64,000 nt of DNA from positions 88,765 to 152,764 of the forward strand of contig JAKBCE010000006.1 in the NCBI GenBank assembly GCA_021808195.1, given 5' to 3'. This stretch comes from Pseudomonadota bacterium (GTDB taxonomy: Bacteria; Pseudomonadota; Gammaproteobacteria; Steroidobacterales; Steroidobacteraceae). Position numbers and translations under genes: made by a program. The notes below the pieces were generated by a model that saw only the letters and a list, made by a program, of their open reading frames with translations, did not search any database and was not told the origin of the DNA. Shown one piece after another: positions 1 to 7,988 of the stretch; position 1 is the stretch's first letter, and every line of letters starts with the position of its first letter.

Positions 1-183
1 GTGAATCAGAGCGAGCAGCGTGCCAACGCGCTCGCCGACGCCTTTTCCCGCGGCGCGCCGGGGGTATCGCTGCCGCAGGTCGTCCTGCAGATGGAAAAGG
101 CGAGCATTTCGTTGCGGGCGCTGACCCAGGTGAACAACAAGCTGATCAGCGCTTACCAAGACATCATGAATATGCAGATGTAG
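1..183 (+). CDS. fliE: FliE, flagellar hook-basal body protein (3' part)
   Basis: These are the last 60 residues of FliE, the small adaptor that joins the MS ring to the proximal rod. The visible C-terminus shows the family signature: a hydrophobic helix (VSLPQVVLQMEKASISLRAL) and then a VNNKLISAYQDIMNMQM-like tail. FliE is usually about 100 residues, so the true start lies left of the window and the GTG at base 1 is only the edge of the frame. The stop at 181-183 is 9 bases before fliF, which places it in the same operon. Confidence 0.9.
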   Translation: MNQSEQRANALADAFSRGAPGVSLPQVVLQMEKASISLRALTQVNNKLISAYQDIMNMQM

Positions 184-192
184 TGAGTCGAC

Positions 193-1899
193 ATGGCTGC
201 CGAATCTACTGCCTTACCCGCGCTGCCGGCCGTGCCGGCGAGTCTGCGTCCCCTGCTGCTGCTGGTCGGCATCGCGGCGGCCGTCGCCGCCGGTGTCTGG
301 ATCGTGTTGTGGTCTCGGGGTCCGACCTACAGCCTCCTGTACGCCAACCTCTCGCCGCAGCAGGAGGCACAAGTCGTGCAGGCGCTGCAGTCGGCGCAGA
401 TCCCCTATCAGCTCGATCCCTCGACCAACGGTGTCGAGGTCCCGGCCGAGCAGCTCGATGCGGCCCGGCTGAAGCTCGCCGGCCAGGGCGTCACCCAGGG
501 CGACAGCTTCGCGGCGCTCGACAAGGGCTCGGGCTTCGGCGTCAGTCAGTTCATCGAGAACGTGCGCTACCAGCATGCGCTCGAGACCGAACTGGCCCAC
601 ACGATCGCCAGCATGCAGCAGGTGTCCGCCGCACGAGTCAATCTCGCTGTGCCGCACCAATCGGTGTTCGTCAGCGACCAGACGGCAGCCAGCGCTTCGG
701 TGTTCGTGCAGCTGCGCGCCGGCAGCGTGCTCGGTCCGGAGCAGGTGCAGGCCATCGTGAATCTGGTTGCCTCCAGCGTGCCGGATCTCTCGCCTGCACA
801 CGTGACGGTGGTGGATCAGAATGGCCAGTTGCTGTCCGGACCTCAGGGCAACAGCCCGTATGCCCTCGATGAGCAGAACTTCAACCTCGTGCACCGCATC
901 GAGAACGAGGACGCGCGGCGCATCGTCGCGCTGCTGACGCCGCTCGTCGGCCCCGGTCTGGTGCACGCCGATGTGGTGGCCGAGCTCAATACCGGAGTCA
1001 GCGAACAGGCCAAGGAGCTCTACAAGCCCAACAGCCAGATCGTGCGCAGCGAGCAGATCTCCGAGCAGCAAAGCGGCGGCGGTGGACCGGGCGGGGTGCC
1101 GGGCGCACTGTCGAACACCCCGCCTGCGCCCGGTGTGCTCGCCCCGCCGCAGCAGGCCAAGCCGGCGAGCGCCGCGAAGCCAGCTGCTCAGGGCGCAGCG
1201 GGCACGACGAGCGCGGCGGCCCCCACCAATGCGGCGAGTGGCACGACCTCTGCGGTCTCGCCGGTCCCGGGCGTCACCGGCGGGGGCAAGCTGCTCTCGA
1301 GCAATGTCACGCGCAACTACGAGATTGACCGCACCCTCGACTACACGCGCCAGCCCCCGGGGCAGGTTCGCCGCCTGACGGTCGCGGTGCTGGTCGGTTA
1401 TCGGACGGAGAAGGGACCGAAGGGCAAGACCAAGCAGGTTCCGCTCTCGGCGCAGGAACTGGCGCGCATCACCCAACTCGTGAAGGACGCGGTCGGTTAC
1501 AACGCCGCGCGCGGCGACAGCGTGAGCGTGGTGAACGAGCCGCTCGATCTGCAGCGCACCCCGAGTGGCACGTTTGAATCCGCTCCGCTCTGGCAGCGGC
1601 CGCTGTTCTGGAATCTGCTGAAAATCGCTGCCGGACTGATCGGCGTGCTGGCACTGGTGCTGGCGGTGCTGCGCCCGCTGGTGCGCTCGTTGCTGGCCCC
1701 GCCGGCGCGCCCGGCTGCCGCGGTGGCGCAGATTGGCGCCGACCAGGGGGCCGGTGGCGCCGGAGCGCAGGCGCAGAAAGAGGCGGTCGTCGCGGCACTC
1801 TCGCACGAGCAGCAGCTCGCCAGCGCACGCGCCATGGTGAATCAGGACCCCAAACGCGTCGCGCAGGTCGTGCGCGGCTGGGTCGGCAACGATGAGTGA
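193..1899 (+). CDS. fliF: FliF, flagellar MS-ring protein
   Basis: FliF forms the inner-membrane MS ring that holds the export gate and carries the rotor. The 568-residue protein has a first membrane helix at about residues 20-40, a YscJ/FliF-type periplasmic ring-building region, a Gly/Ala/Thr-rich low-complexity linker at about 294-356, and a second membrane helix at about 475-495. It ends in a cytoplasmic tail (ARAMVNQDPKRVAQVVRGWV) that is the FliG-binding motif. The length matches the family. The next gene, fliG, starts inside its last codons (8-base overlap), so translation is probably coupled. The operon order fliE-F-G-H-I-J-K is standard. Confidence 0.97.
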   Translation: MAAESTALPALPAVPASLRPLLLLVGIAAAVAAGVWIVLWSRGPTYSLLYANLSPQQEAQVVQALQSAQIPYQLDPSTNGVEVPAEQLDAARLKLAGQGVTQGDSFAALDKGSGFGVSQFIENVRYQHALETELAHTIASMQQVSAARVNLAVPHQSVFVSDQTAASASVFVQLRAGSVLGPEQVQAIVNLVASSVPDLSPAHVTVVDQNGQLLSGPQGNSPYALDEQNFNLVHRIENEDARRIVALLTPLVGPGLVHADVVAELNTGVSEQAKELYKPNSQIVRSEQISEQQSGGGGPGGVPGALSNTPPAPGVLAPPQQAKPASAAKPAAQGAAGTTSAAAPTNAASGTTSAVSPVPGVTGGGKLLSSNVTRNYEIDRTLDYTRQPPGQVRRLTVAVLVGYRTEKGPKGKTKQVPLSAQELARITQLVKDAVGYNAARGDSVSVVNEPLDLQRTPSGTFESAPLWQRPLFWNLLKIAAGLIGVLALVLAVLRPLVRSLLAPPARPAAAVAQIGADQGAGGAGAQAQKEAVVAALSHEQQLASARAMVNQDPKRVAQVVRGWVGNDE

Positions 1900-2908
1900 C
1901 CGTAACGCCAAGGACGCCACGCGCAGCGGCACCGAGCGCGCCGCGATCCTGCTGCTCACCCTTGGGGAAGGCGAGGCGGCGCAAGTGCTGAAGCACATGG
2001 GCGCCAAGGAAGTGCAGCGCATCGGCGCGGCGATGGCGCGTCTCAGCAATGTTTCGCGCGATGAGGTGCACGAAGTCGTGGCGGAGTTCGCCTCCAGCGT
2101 CGAGAGTCAGACATCCGTCGGCGTCGGCGCCGATGAGTTTCTGCGCAAGGTGCTGGTCGATGCGCTCGGTGCGGACAAGGCCGAAAGCATCATCGATCGA
2201 ATCAGCATCGGGCGCAGCACCAAGGGTCTCGAGGCGCTGAAGTGGATGGATCCGCGCGGGGTGGCCGAGCTGATCCGCCTCGAGCATCCGCAGACCATTG
2301 CCATCGTGCTCGCCTATCTCGATGCCGACCAGGCCGCAGAGGTGCTGGTGCTGCTGCCGGCCAATCTGCGCTCGGAGGTGGTTGCGCGTATCGCGCTGCT
2401 CGATGGCGTGCAGCCGAGCGCACTGAGTGAACTCGATGACATCATCGAGAAGCAGTTCGCCGGCAAGACCGGTGGCAAGACCTCAGTGCTCGGTGGCGCC
2501 AAGGCGGCCGCCAACATCATCAATTTCCTCGAACCCAGCCAGGAGTCGGCGCTGATGGAGCAGGTCGCCAAGAGCGACGAGGCGCTGGCGGCGCGCATTG
2601 AGGAGCTGGTGTTCGTGTTCGACAACCTGCTCGATCTCGATGATCGCGGCATGCAGGAGCTGTTGCGTCAGGTACCGAGCGATCAGCTGTTGCTCGCGCT
2701 GAAGGGGACCGACGAGCCGCTGAAGGAGAAGATGTTCAAAAACATGTCGCAGCGCGCCGCGGAAATGCTCAAGGATGACCTGCAGGCCAAGGGGCCGGTG
2801 CGAGTCTCCGAAGTCGAGGGGGCGCAGAAGGAAATCCTCAAGCTGGCGCGCAAGCTCGCCGAGGAAGGCACCATCATGCTCGGCGGCAAGGGAGAGCAGT
2901 TTGTCTGA
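1892..2908 (+). CDS. fliG: FliG, flagellar motor switch protein
   Basis: FliG is the rotor protein that contacts the stator and sets the direction of torque. The 338-residue length is typical. The N-terminal part contacts FliF. The middle carries an EHPQ-containing motif at about residue 130 (RLEHPQTIAIVLAYL), a hallmark of the FliM-binding face. The C-terminal domain has the charged torque helix (LDDRGMQELLRQVPSDQLLLALKGT-like, at about residues 250-275). The start codon lies within the fliF end, and the stop at 2906-2908 overlaps the proposed TTG start of fliH. Confidence 0.97.
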   Translation: MSDRNAKDATRSGTERAAILLLTLGEGEAAQVLKHMGAKEVQRIGAAMARLSNVSRDEVHEVVAEFASSVESQTSVGVGADEFLRKVLVDALGADKAESIIDRISIGRSTKGLEALKWMDPRGVAELIRLEHPQTIAIVLAYLDADQAAEVLVLLPANLRSEVVARIALLDGVQPSALSELDDIIEKQFAGKTGGKTSVLGGAKAAANIINFLEPSQESALMEQVAKSDEALAARIEELVFVFDNLLDLDDRGMQELLRQVPSDQLLLALKGTDEPLKEKMFKNMSQRAAEMLKDDLQAKGPVRVSEVEGAQKEILKLARKLAEEGTIMLGGKGEQFV

Positions 2909-3557
2909 TCTACAAAAACGGCTGAGCGCTTCCGCTGCCGTGCAGCGCTGGCAGTTGCCGGAGGTCAGCGGACCGGTCATCAGCAGTGGCGATGCGCGGC
3001 GGCGGGAGGAGGAAGCGCTCCGTTATGCGCTGCAGCAAGCCGAGGCGCGCGGTTACCAGGAAGGCCTGGCACGTGCTCAGGGCGAGTCACGCGCACGGCT
3101 CGCGGCGATCGAGGAGCGTGTGCAGCGCCTCGATGCGCTGTGTGCCGTGCTGGCGCGACCGCTCGAGCAGCTCGATGCCGAAGTCGAGGGCGAGCTGGTG
3201 CGACTCGCCCTTGCGGTCGGCAAACAGCTGGCGCGGCGGGAGCTGCGCATCGAGCCGACCCAGATCATCGCCATCCTGCGTGAGTCGCTCGCCCAACTGC
3301 CGCTCGCGGCGCGCGAGGTGCGCGTGCACCTGCATCCGGAGGATGCGGCAACCGTGCGCGAACATTTGCCCGCTGGTGCCGGTGAGCGTGTCTGGACATT
3401 GGTGGAGGACCCCACGCTTGCACGCGGCGGCTGCCTGGTGCAGAGCGAGTCCTCGCGCGTCGACGCGCGCCTGGAGAGCCGGATTGCGGCGATTGCCGCC
3501 AACGCGCTCGGTGATGAGCGCAGCAGCGGGCGCGACGGCGCTGCGGAGGTCTCATGA
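2901..3557 (+). CDS. fliH: FliH, flagellar export ATPase regulator
   Basis: FliH binds and restrains the export ATPase FliI and docks it at the export gate. The frame is open further upstream, but the residues before 2901 read through fliG and do not look like FliH. I chose a TTG at 2901 (start [16 protein letters not shown]) because it follows a GGAGAG ribosome-binding site at 2891-2896 and overlaps the fliG stop by 8 bases. The predicted protein is 218 residues. It has an Ala/Glu/Arg-rich helical middle typical of the coiled stalk and a C-terminal FliH/HrpE-type domain ([16 protein letters not shown], then [12 protein letters not shown]). A downstream start cannot be excluded. Confidence 0.88.
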   Translation: MSDLQKRLSASAAVQRWQLPEVSGPVISSGDARRREEEALRYALQQAEARGYQEGLARAQGESRARLAAIEERVQRLDALCAVLARPLEQLDAEVEGELVRLALAVGKQLARRELRIEPTQIIAILRESLAQLPLAAREVRVHLHPEDAATVREHLPAGAGERVWTLVEDPTLARGGCLVQSESSRVDARLESRIAAIAANALGDERSSGRDGAAEVS

Positions 3558-4915
3558 GCACAGTGCCGCAGACTCAGCGCACCGCGAATTGGTGCGCCGG
3601 ACTGCGCCGCAGTGTGCGAGCGGTCGAGCAGACCGAGCCGCCGCCGGTCGAGGGATCGCTGACCCGCATGGTCGGTCTGACGCTCGAGGCGGCTGGATGT
3701 CAGGCGGCGGTGGGCGATTACTGCGATGTGATCGCCGGTGACGGTGCCCGCATCGAATCAGAGGTCGTCGGGTTCGCCGGCGATCGGTTGTTTCTCATGC
3801 CGGCCGGCGATGCGCACGGCCTCGGACCGAAGGCGCGGGTGATTCCACGCCAGCACGCTGGCACGGTGCACGTCGGGCCACAACTGCTGGGGCGCATCGT
3901 CGATGGCAGCGCGCAGCCGCTCGATGGCCTCGGACCGCTCGGTTGCACTGAGACCGTGCGCCTCACCGGTCGGCCGATCAATCCTCTTTCGCGCCAGCCG
4001 ATCAGCGAGCCGCTCGACGTCGGCATTCGTGCCATCAATTCGTTGCTCACCATCGGCCGTGGTCAGCGTGTCGGCTTGTTTGCCGGCAGCGGCGTCGGCA
4101 AGAGCGTGCTGCTCGGAATGATGGCGCGCTACACCAGTGCACAGGTGATCGTAGTCGGACTGATTGGCGAGCGCGGCCGCGAAGTCAAGGAGTTCGTCGA
4201 GCGCATCCTCGGACCGCAGGATCGCACGCGTGCGGTGGTGGTGGCCGCACCCGCCGATGCGCCGCCGCTGACGCGCTTGCGTGGCGCGTGGCTGGCGACA
4301 GCGATTGCCGAGTATTTTCGCGACCAGGGCGCGAGCGTGCTGCTGCTGATGGACTCATTGACGCGTTTCGCGCAGGCGCAGCGCGAGATCTCCCTCGCGA
4401 TCGGTGAGGCGCCAGCGACCAAGGGCTATCCGCCCTCGGTGTTCGCGCGTCTGCCGCAGCTCGTCGAGCGTGCCGGCAACGGCGCACAGGGCTCCGGTTC
4501 GATCACGGCGTTCTACACCGTGCTCACGGAGGGGGACGATCAGAACGATCCGATCGCCGACTCCGCGCGCGCCATCCTCGATGGCCACATCGTGCTTTCG
4601 CGACGCATCGCTGAGAGCGGTCACTATCCGGCCATCGATATCGAAGCGTCCGTGAGCCGCGCCATGCACGAGATCGTGCCGCCCGCACACATCGAGCGTG
4701 CCCGTCAGTTCCGGCAGATTCTCTCGACGTACCAGCAGCATCGCGATCTGGTCGCGATCGGCGCCTATCAACGCGGCAGCGATCCACGGGTCGATCAGGC
4801 GATCGGACTGTGGCCCCACATGCAGCAGTTTCTCCAGCAGAACGTGCGCGAGCGCGTCGATCTGGCGGCAAGTCTGGCCGCGCTCGATGGCGTGATCGCG
4901 GAAAGTAACGTATGA
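3554..4915 (+). CDS. fliI: FliI, flagellum-specific export ATPase
   Basis: FliI is the F1-beta-like ATPase that energises unfolding and entry of flagellar export substrates. The 453-residue protein has a Walker A motif (FAGSGVGKS) at about residue 174 and a Walker B-type strand with [13 protein letters not shown] at about 263. The downstream [18 protein letters not shown] and [10 protein letters not shown] segments are characteristic of FliI/YscN. Its ATG overlaps the fliH stop (ATGA), and fliJ starts inside its last codons, so fliH-I-J are translationally coupled. Confidence 0.97.
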   Translation: MSTVPQTQRTANWCAGLRRSVRAVEQTEPPPVEGSLTRMVGLTLEAAGCQAAVGDYCDVIAGDGARIESEVVGFAGDRLFLMPAGDAHGLGPKARVIPRQHAGTVHVGPQLLGRIVDGSAQPLDGLGPLGCTETVRLTGRPINPLSRQPISEPLDVGIRAINSLLTIGRGQRVGLFAGSGVGKSVLLGMMARYTSAQVIVVGLIGERGREVKEFVERILGPQDRTRAVVVAAPADAPPLTRLRGAWLATAIAEYFRDQGASVLLLMDSLTRFAQAQREISLAIGEAPATKGYPPSVFARLPQLVERAGNGAQGSGSITAFYTVLTEGDDQNDPIADSARAILDGHIVLSRRIAESGHYPAIDIEASVSRAMHEIVPPAHIERARQFRQILSTYQQHRDLVAIGAYQRGSDPRVDQAIGLWPHMQQFLQQNVRERVDLAASLAALDGVIAESNV

Positions 4916-5367
4916 AAAAGACACAACGCATCGACATGGTTCAGCGCGTGGTCGATGACCAGGAACGACGCAAAGCCGAGGCGCTCGCGCTGAGTGAACG
5001 CAAGGTGCACGAGGCGCGCACGCGACTCGAGGAGCTTCAGACCTATCGCGGCGCTTACATGCAGGACTTCAACCGGCGTGCGCAGAGCGGTCTCGGTGGC
5101 GCTGCGGTGCGTGAATACCAGGTATTTCTCAGCCGGCTCGAGGAAGCATTGCAGCATCAGCAACAGATCCTGAGCCAGGCCGAGCTCGCCCGCAGCGCCG
5201 AGCTCGAGAATTGGCGCAGCGCCGCTCGGCGCGCCGCGGCAGTCGATACGCTCGCCAAACACTGGCGCAGCGAGGAGCGGCAGGTTGAGGAGCGCCGCGA
5301 TCAGCACGAGACGGACGAGCGCTCGCTGCAGTCCTGGAACCGAGGGAGTCATCTGCGTGTCAGCTGA
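4912..5367 (+). CDS. fliJ: FliJ, flagellar export chaperone-escort protein
   Basis: FliJ is a small antiparallel coiled-coil protein that acts as the central stalk of the FliI ring and escorts chaperones. The 151-residue product is almost entirely charged helix (Glu, Arg, Gln, Ala rich, e.g. [20 protein letters not shown]). It lacks membrane segments, and its size and position between fliI and fliK fit. Sequence conservation in this family is weak, so the call rests on the operon position as much as on sequence. ATGA overlap with fliI. Confidence 0.9.
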   Translation: MKKTQRIDMVQRVVDDQERRKAEALALSERKVHEARTRLEELQTYRGAYMQDFNRRAQSGLGGAAVREYQVFLSRLEEALQHQQQILSQAELARSAELENWRSAARRAAAVDTLAKHWRSEERQVEERRDQHETDERSLQSWNRGSHLRVS

Positions 5368-6568
5368 AAGCGTACTGGCGGTTGCCGCGGCGCCTGCGTC
5401 CTCGCCCGCCACACCCCCGGCGGCCGGTGCCGCCCCCCTCGGAGCCGGTGGCGCCGGGGCCGGTTTTGCACAGACGGGCGGCTCTGGCGCAGGGGGCTCC
5501 GGCGCATCGGGCTCGGCCAACGGCCCCTACGGCGGTGGCCCGGGCGGGGCGGGGCACGCCCCGGGCAGTCACGGCCGGCGCACGAACCAGCGTACCCCCG
5601 CGGGCAAGGGCGCACCGGGCGCCGCGCCGGCGCGCAGCGCACAGGCGGCGACCGATGCACCGGCGGCGGGTCCGAATTTCTCTCAAACCCTGGCGCAGTC
5701 GCTCGCCGGTGCGGCCGAGAAGCCGGCCGCGCCGAGTGCGCCGATCTCTGCGAGTACTGGGAAGTCCGCGGTAAAGCCTGCGAAGACAAGCCCGACGCAC
5801 GGCCCGGAGAAAACCACGAAGGCCGAGGCGGTGAACGCGACCATGGCGATGGTGAACCAGGCGGTGCCGCAGGCCGCGCCGCTGGGTACGTCAGCGCCGC
5901 ATCCGGCCCCGAGCGGCGCCAGTTCGCCCGTGCACGTTTCGCTCGCGAGTGTTGCCGCGCGTTCGCTGGCGCAGACGGCTCAGCTGACCCTGGCAAGCGG
6001 GCCATCCGCACATGATTCCCCCGGCAACTCCGGGACTCCCGGCAGTACTTCGGCCGCAGGCAATGCGGCGGCAAGCGGGGTCGCCCTTGCCGTCGGCCAA
6101 GCCGCAGCCGGCGCGCATGCGCTCGCCCAGAGTGCAGGCGGAGCGGCGAGCGCGGCGCTGAGTGCGCCGGTGGGTTCGAGCGAATGGAATGGCCAGCTCG
6201 GCGCGCAGCTGACCTGGATGGCGCGTCAAGGGGTGCAATCCGCATCGCTACAGGTCTCGCCTCAGCACCTGGGCCCGGTGCAGGTGAGTATTTCAGTGCA
6301 TCACGGGCAGGCGAGCGTGTGGTTCGGGGCTGCACAGCCTGAGACTCGTCAGGCACTCACCCAGGCGCTGCCGGAGCTGCGTGCCATGTTTGCCAATCAG
6401 GGACTCACGCTGGCCGATTCGGGCGTCTCGCACGATGCGCCGCGTGACTCGCGCCGCCCGGCCCGTCCGACGGTGAGCGCGATCGGTGCAGCCGGTGCCT
6501 CCGAGGGCGGGGGGACTGAGGCCGGCGCGTCACTCGGGGGGGTCGGCCTGCTCGATACCTATGCCTGA
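5357..6568 (+). CDS. fliK: FliK, flagellar hook-length control protein
   Basis: FliK is a secreted molecular ruler that stops hook growth and switches export to filament substrates. I placed the start at GTG 5357 ([10 protein letters not shown]), which overlaps the fliJ stop and follows a CGAGGGA site; the frame is open further back but would run deep into fliJ. The 403-residue protein has a long Ala/Gly/Pro/Ser-rich disordered region (residues about 1-270), typical of the ruler part. Its C-terminal Flg_hook domain lies at about 275-375 (WNGQLGAQLTWMARQGVQ, then LSPQHLGPVQVSI-type core). No further flagellar gene follows; fliL/M/N are not next. Confidence 0.93.
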   Translation: MSAESVLAVAAAPASSPATPPAAGAAPLGAGGAGAGFAQTGGSGAGGSGASGSANGPYGGGPGGAGHAPGSHGRRTNQRTPAGKGAPGAAPARSAQAATDAPAAGPNFSQTLAQSLAGAAEKPAAPSAPISASTGKSAVKPAKTSPTHGPEKTTKAEAVNATMAMVNQAVPQAAPLGTSAPHPAPSGASSPVHVSLASVAARSLAQTAQLTLASGPSAHDSPGNSGTPGSTSAAGNAAASGVALAVGQAAAGAHALAQSAGGAASAALSAPVGSSEWNGQLGAQLTWMARQGVQSASLQVSPQHLGPVQVSISVHHGQASVWFGAAQPETRQALTQALPELRAMFANQGLTLADSGVSHDAPRDSRRPARPTVSAIGAAGASEGGGTEAGASLGGVGLLDTYA

Positions 6569-6590
6569 GCGGGCGGCGGTCTCAGCTTTT
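6565..6590 (+). terminator. weak hairpin plus T run at the end of fliK
   Basis: CTGAG (6565-6569) pairs with CTCAG (6581-6585) across an 11-base G/C loop and is followed by CTTTT. It sits exactly where the plus-strand flagellar operon meets the convergent minus-strand gene. The stem is only 5 bp, so this is a weak candidate. Confidence 0.28.
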
Positions 6591-7145
6591 GGATTTCGGC
6601 CCGTGCCGGCCGGCGATCTGGCGACGGTGGCGGCGGAAGGCCACCTTGGCAATCACCGCCGAGAGCGTCTCATCGAGCGGTGCAAAGCGCGCCTTAACCT
6701 CTCCGTTCGGTGCCACCGCGATCACCTCGCCGGCAAGCCGTAGCGGCTGGGCGAGACACTCGTGCAGGTAAATCTCCAAGAATCCGTGCGACCCAGGCGG
6801 CGGCGGCTGCGAGCTGCGCCAGATGGCACCGCGCGCATTGAAGCGCACCGGTGTGGCCGGCGGACGCGGCCGGTTGAGCGCCAGGAGTTGCCCCACCAGC
6901 CCGAGCAGCAGGGTCATCTTGCGGTCGAGGCGCTGGATATCTGCCGCGAGGGGGGCGTTGTCGTCCGGTTTTTCGACCCCGCCGTGATCCTCCAGCGCAT
7001 CCCAGGCCTGCAGGACCTGCAGATTGCGCTCGGCGAGGCTGGCCGCTGCTGCCGGTTCCGGTGTGTGCGCGTGCCAATGCAGCGGTAGCACGTCCTGGAA
7101 GGCGAGCTCCTCGTAAAGAACGATGGTATCGGCGGTGTCGATCAT
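6582..7145 (-). CDS. PilZ-like protein, probably atypical (tPilZ) cyclic-di-GMP receptor family
   Basis: A 187-residue soluble protein. The N-terminal segment (LYEELAFQDVLPLHW) resembles the start of the atypical PilZ family described from Xanthomonas. A long helix follows at about residues 45-95 (ERNLQVLQAWDAL, then RLDRKMTLLLGLVGQLLAL), which in that family drives oligomerisation. The C-terminal half reads like a PilZ beta barrel (RFNARGAIWRS, VKARFAPLDETLS). The classical RxxxR and (D/N)xSxxG c-di-GMP-binding residues are not clearly present, so ligand binding is uncertain. It faces fliK tail to tail. A link to flagella or pili is inferred from position and family only. Confidence 0.62.
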   Translation of the reverse strand: MIDTADTIVLYEELAFQDVLPLHWHAHTPEPAAAASLAERNLQVLQAWDALEDHGGVEKPDDNAPLAADIQRLDRKMTLLLGLVGQLLALNRPRPPATPVRFNARGAIWRSSQPPPPGSHGFLEIYLHECLAQPLRLAGEVIAVAPNGEVKARFAPLDETLSAVIAKVAFRRHRRQIAGRHGPKSKS

Positions 7146-7191
7146 CTCTGCTGCGTAGCGGCGGCGATCCGCGGGGCTTGAGTCGGCCGGC

Positions 7192-7902
7192 TCAGCCGGT
7201 GCTCGACAGGGGGCTGATCCGGGCCGGATTGAGCGCTTCCTCGTAAAAGAACCGCCGCACCCGCATGGCCTGCTCGAGCCGACCCTTGCGCACGTAGGTC
7301 TGATACAGCAGGTCTTTCATGACCTCGAGCAGAACGCCGGCCTCGTGGCTCTCGAGCAGCGGAATGCCAGGGCGCGGATCCGAGGCGATGCCGAACAGGA
7401 CGCTCCTGATCTTGGCGAAGATCTCCGGGGCGAGCGCAGTGAGTTCGCGCACCTCGTTGAGCGAGTCAAACAGCTTGAGCTTGCCGGCCTCGCCGAGGTC
7501 ACTGAACAAGGCCTGGGCCGTGCGCCGGCTCATCGAGGCGAATGCGTTGTAGGCGCCGGCGGCAAAGCAGGTGAGCGCCTCCTTGAACAGCATCTCGACC
7601 TCCTCGGGCAGGTACGTGCCGTCGAACCGCTCGCGTGCCCGCTCGACCTCGGCGAACTGCTGAGCCAGCTCGACCCGTGTGGGCGTATAGGCGCGCACGC
7701 TGTAGCGCAGAAAGATCGGTGCAAGGCACGCGTCGCAGCGGAAAACGACGCCGATCTGCGCGGGCCGGCAGGCCTGCAGGTCCGCAAAGCGCGGCACTGC
7801 GCTGAGGCTGAGATGCGCAATCACCTGACAATGCGGGCACGGCAGCACCGGGCGCTTGCCGGGATCGTGAATCAAGCGGCTTTCGGAGTCGATGTGGGGC
7901 AT
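7192..7902 (-). CDS. zinc-ribbon protein, DUF4145-like
   Basis: The frame is open further upstream, but the protein most plausibly starts at the ATG at 7900-7902 (MPHIDSESRL), giving 236 residues; upstream residues are Arg/Gly-rich and not protein-like. Two CxxC pairs, CPHC at 22-25 and CDAC at 56-59, look like a zinc ribbon. They are followed by an all-helical region (MLFKEALTCFAAGAYNAFAS) resembling DUF4145 proteins, which are often found near defence or membrane genes. No catalytic residues can be named. It is co-directional with mprF (86 bases downstream of its stop), so the two may share a transcript. Confidence 0.5.
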   Translation of the reverse strand: MPHIDSESRLIHDPGKRPVLPCPHCQVIAHLSLSAVPRFADLQACRPAQIGVVFRCDACLAPIFLRYSVRAYTPTRVELAQQFAEVERARERFDGTYLPEEVEMLFKEALTCFAAGAYNAFASMSRRTAQALFSDLGEAGKLKLFDSLNEVRELTALAPEIFAKIRSVLFGIASDPRPGIPLLESHEAGVLLEVMKDLLYQTYVRKGRLEQAMRVRRFFYEEALNPARISPLSSTG

Positions 7903-7988
7903 GGCGGCGCTACGCTGCTCTTGGTCTGATAGCCATTGCCGGGGGCGCAATTGTAACGCATGCGGGCGAGGTATGCCGCTGCGGCGGC

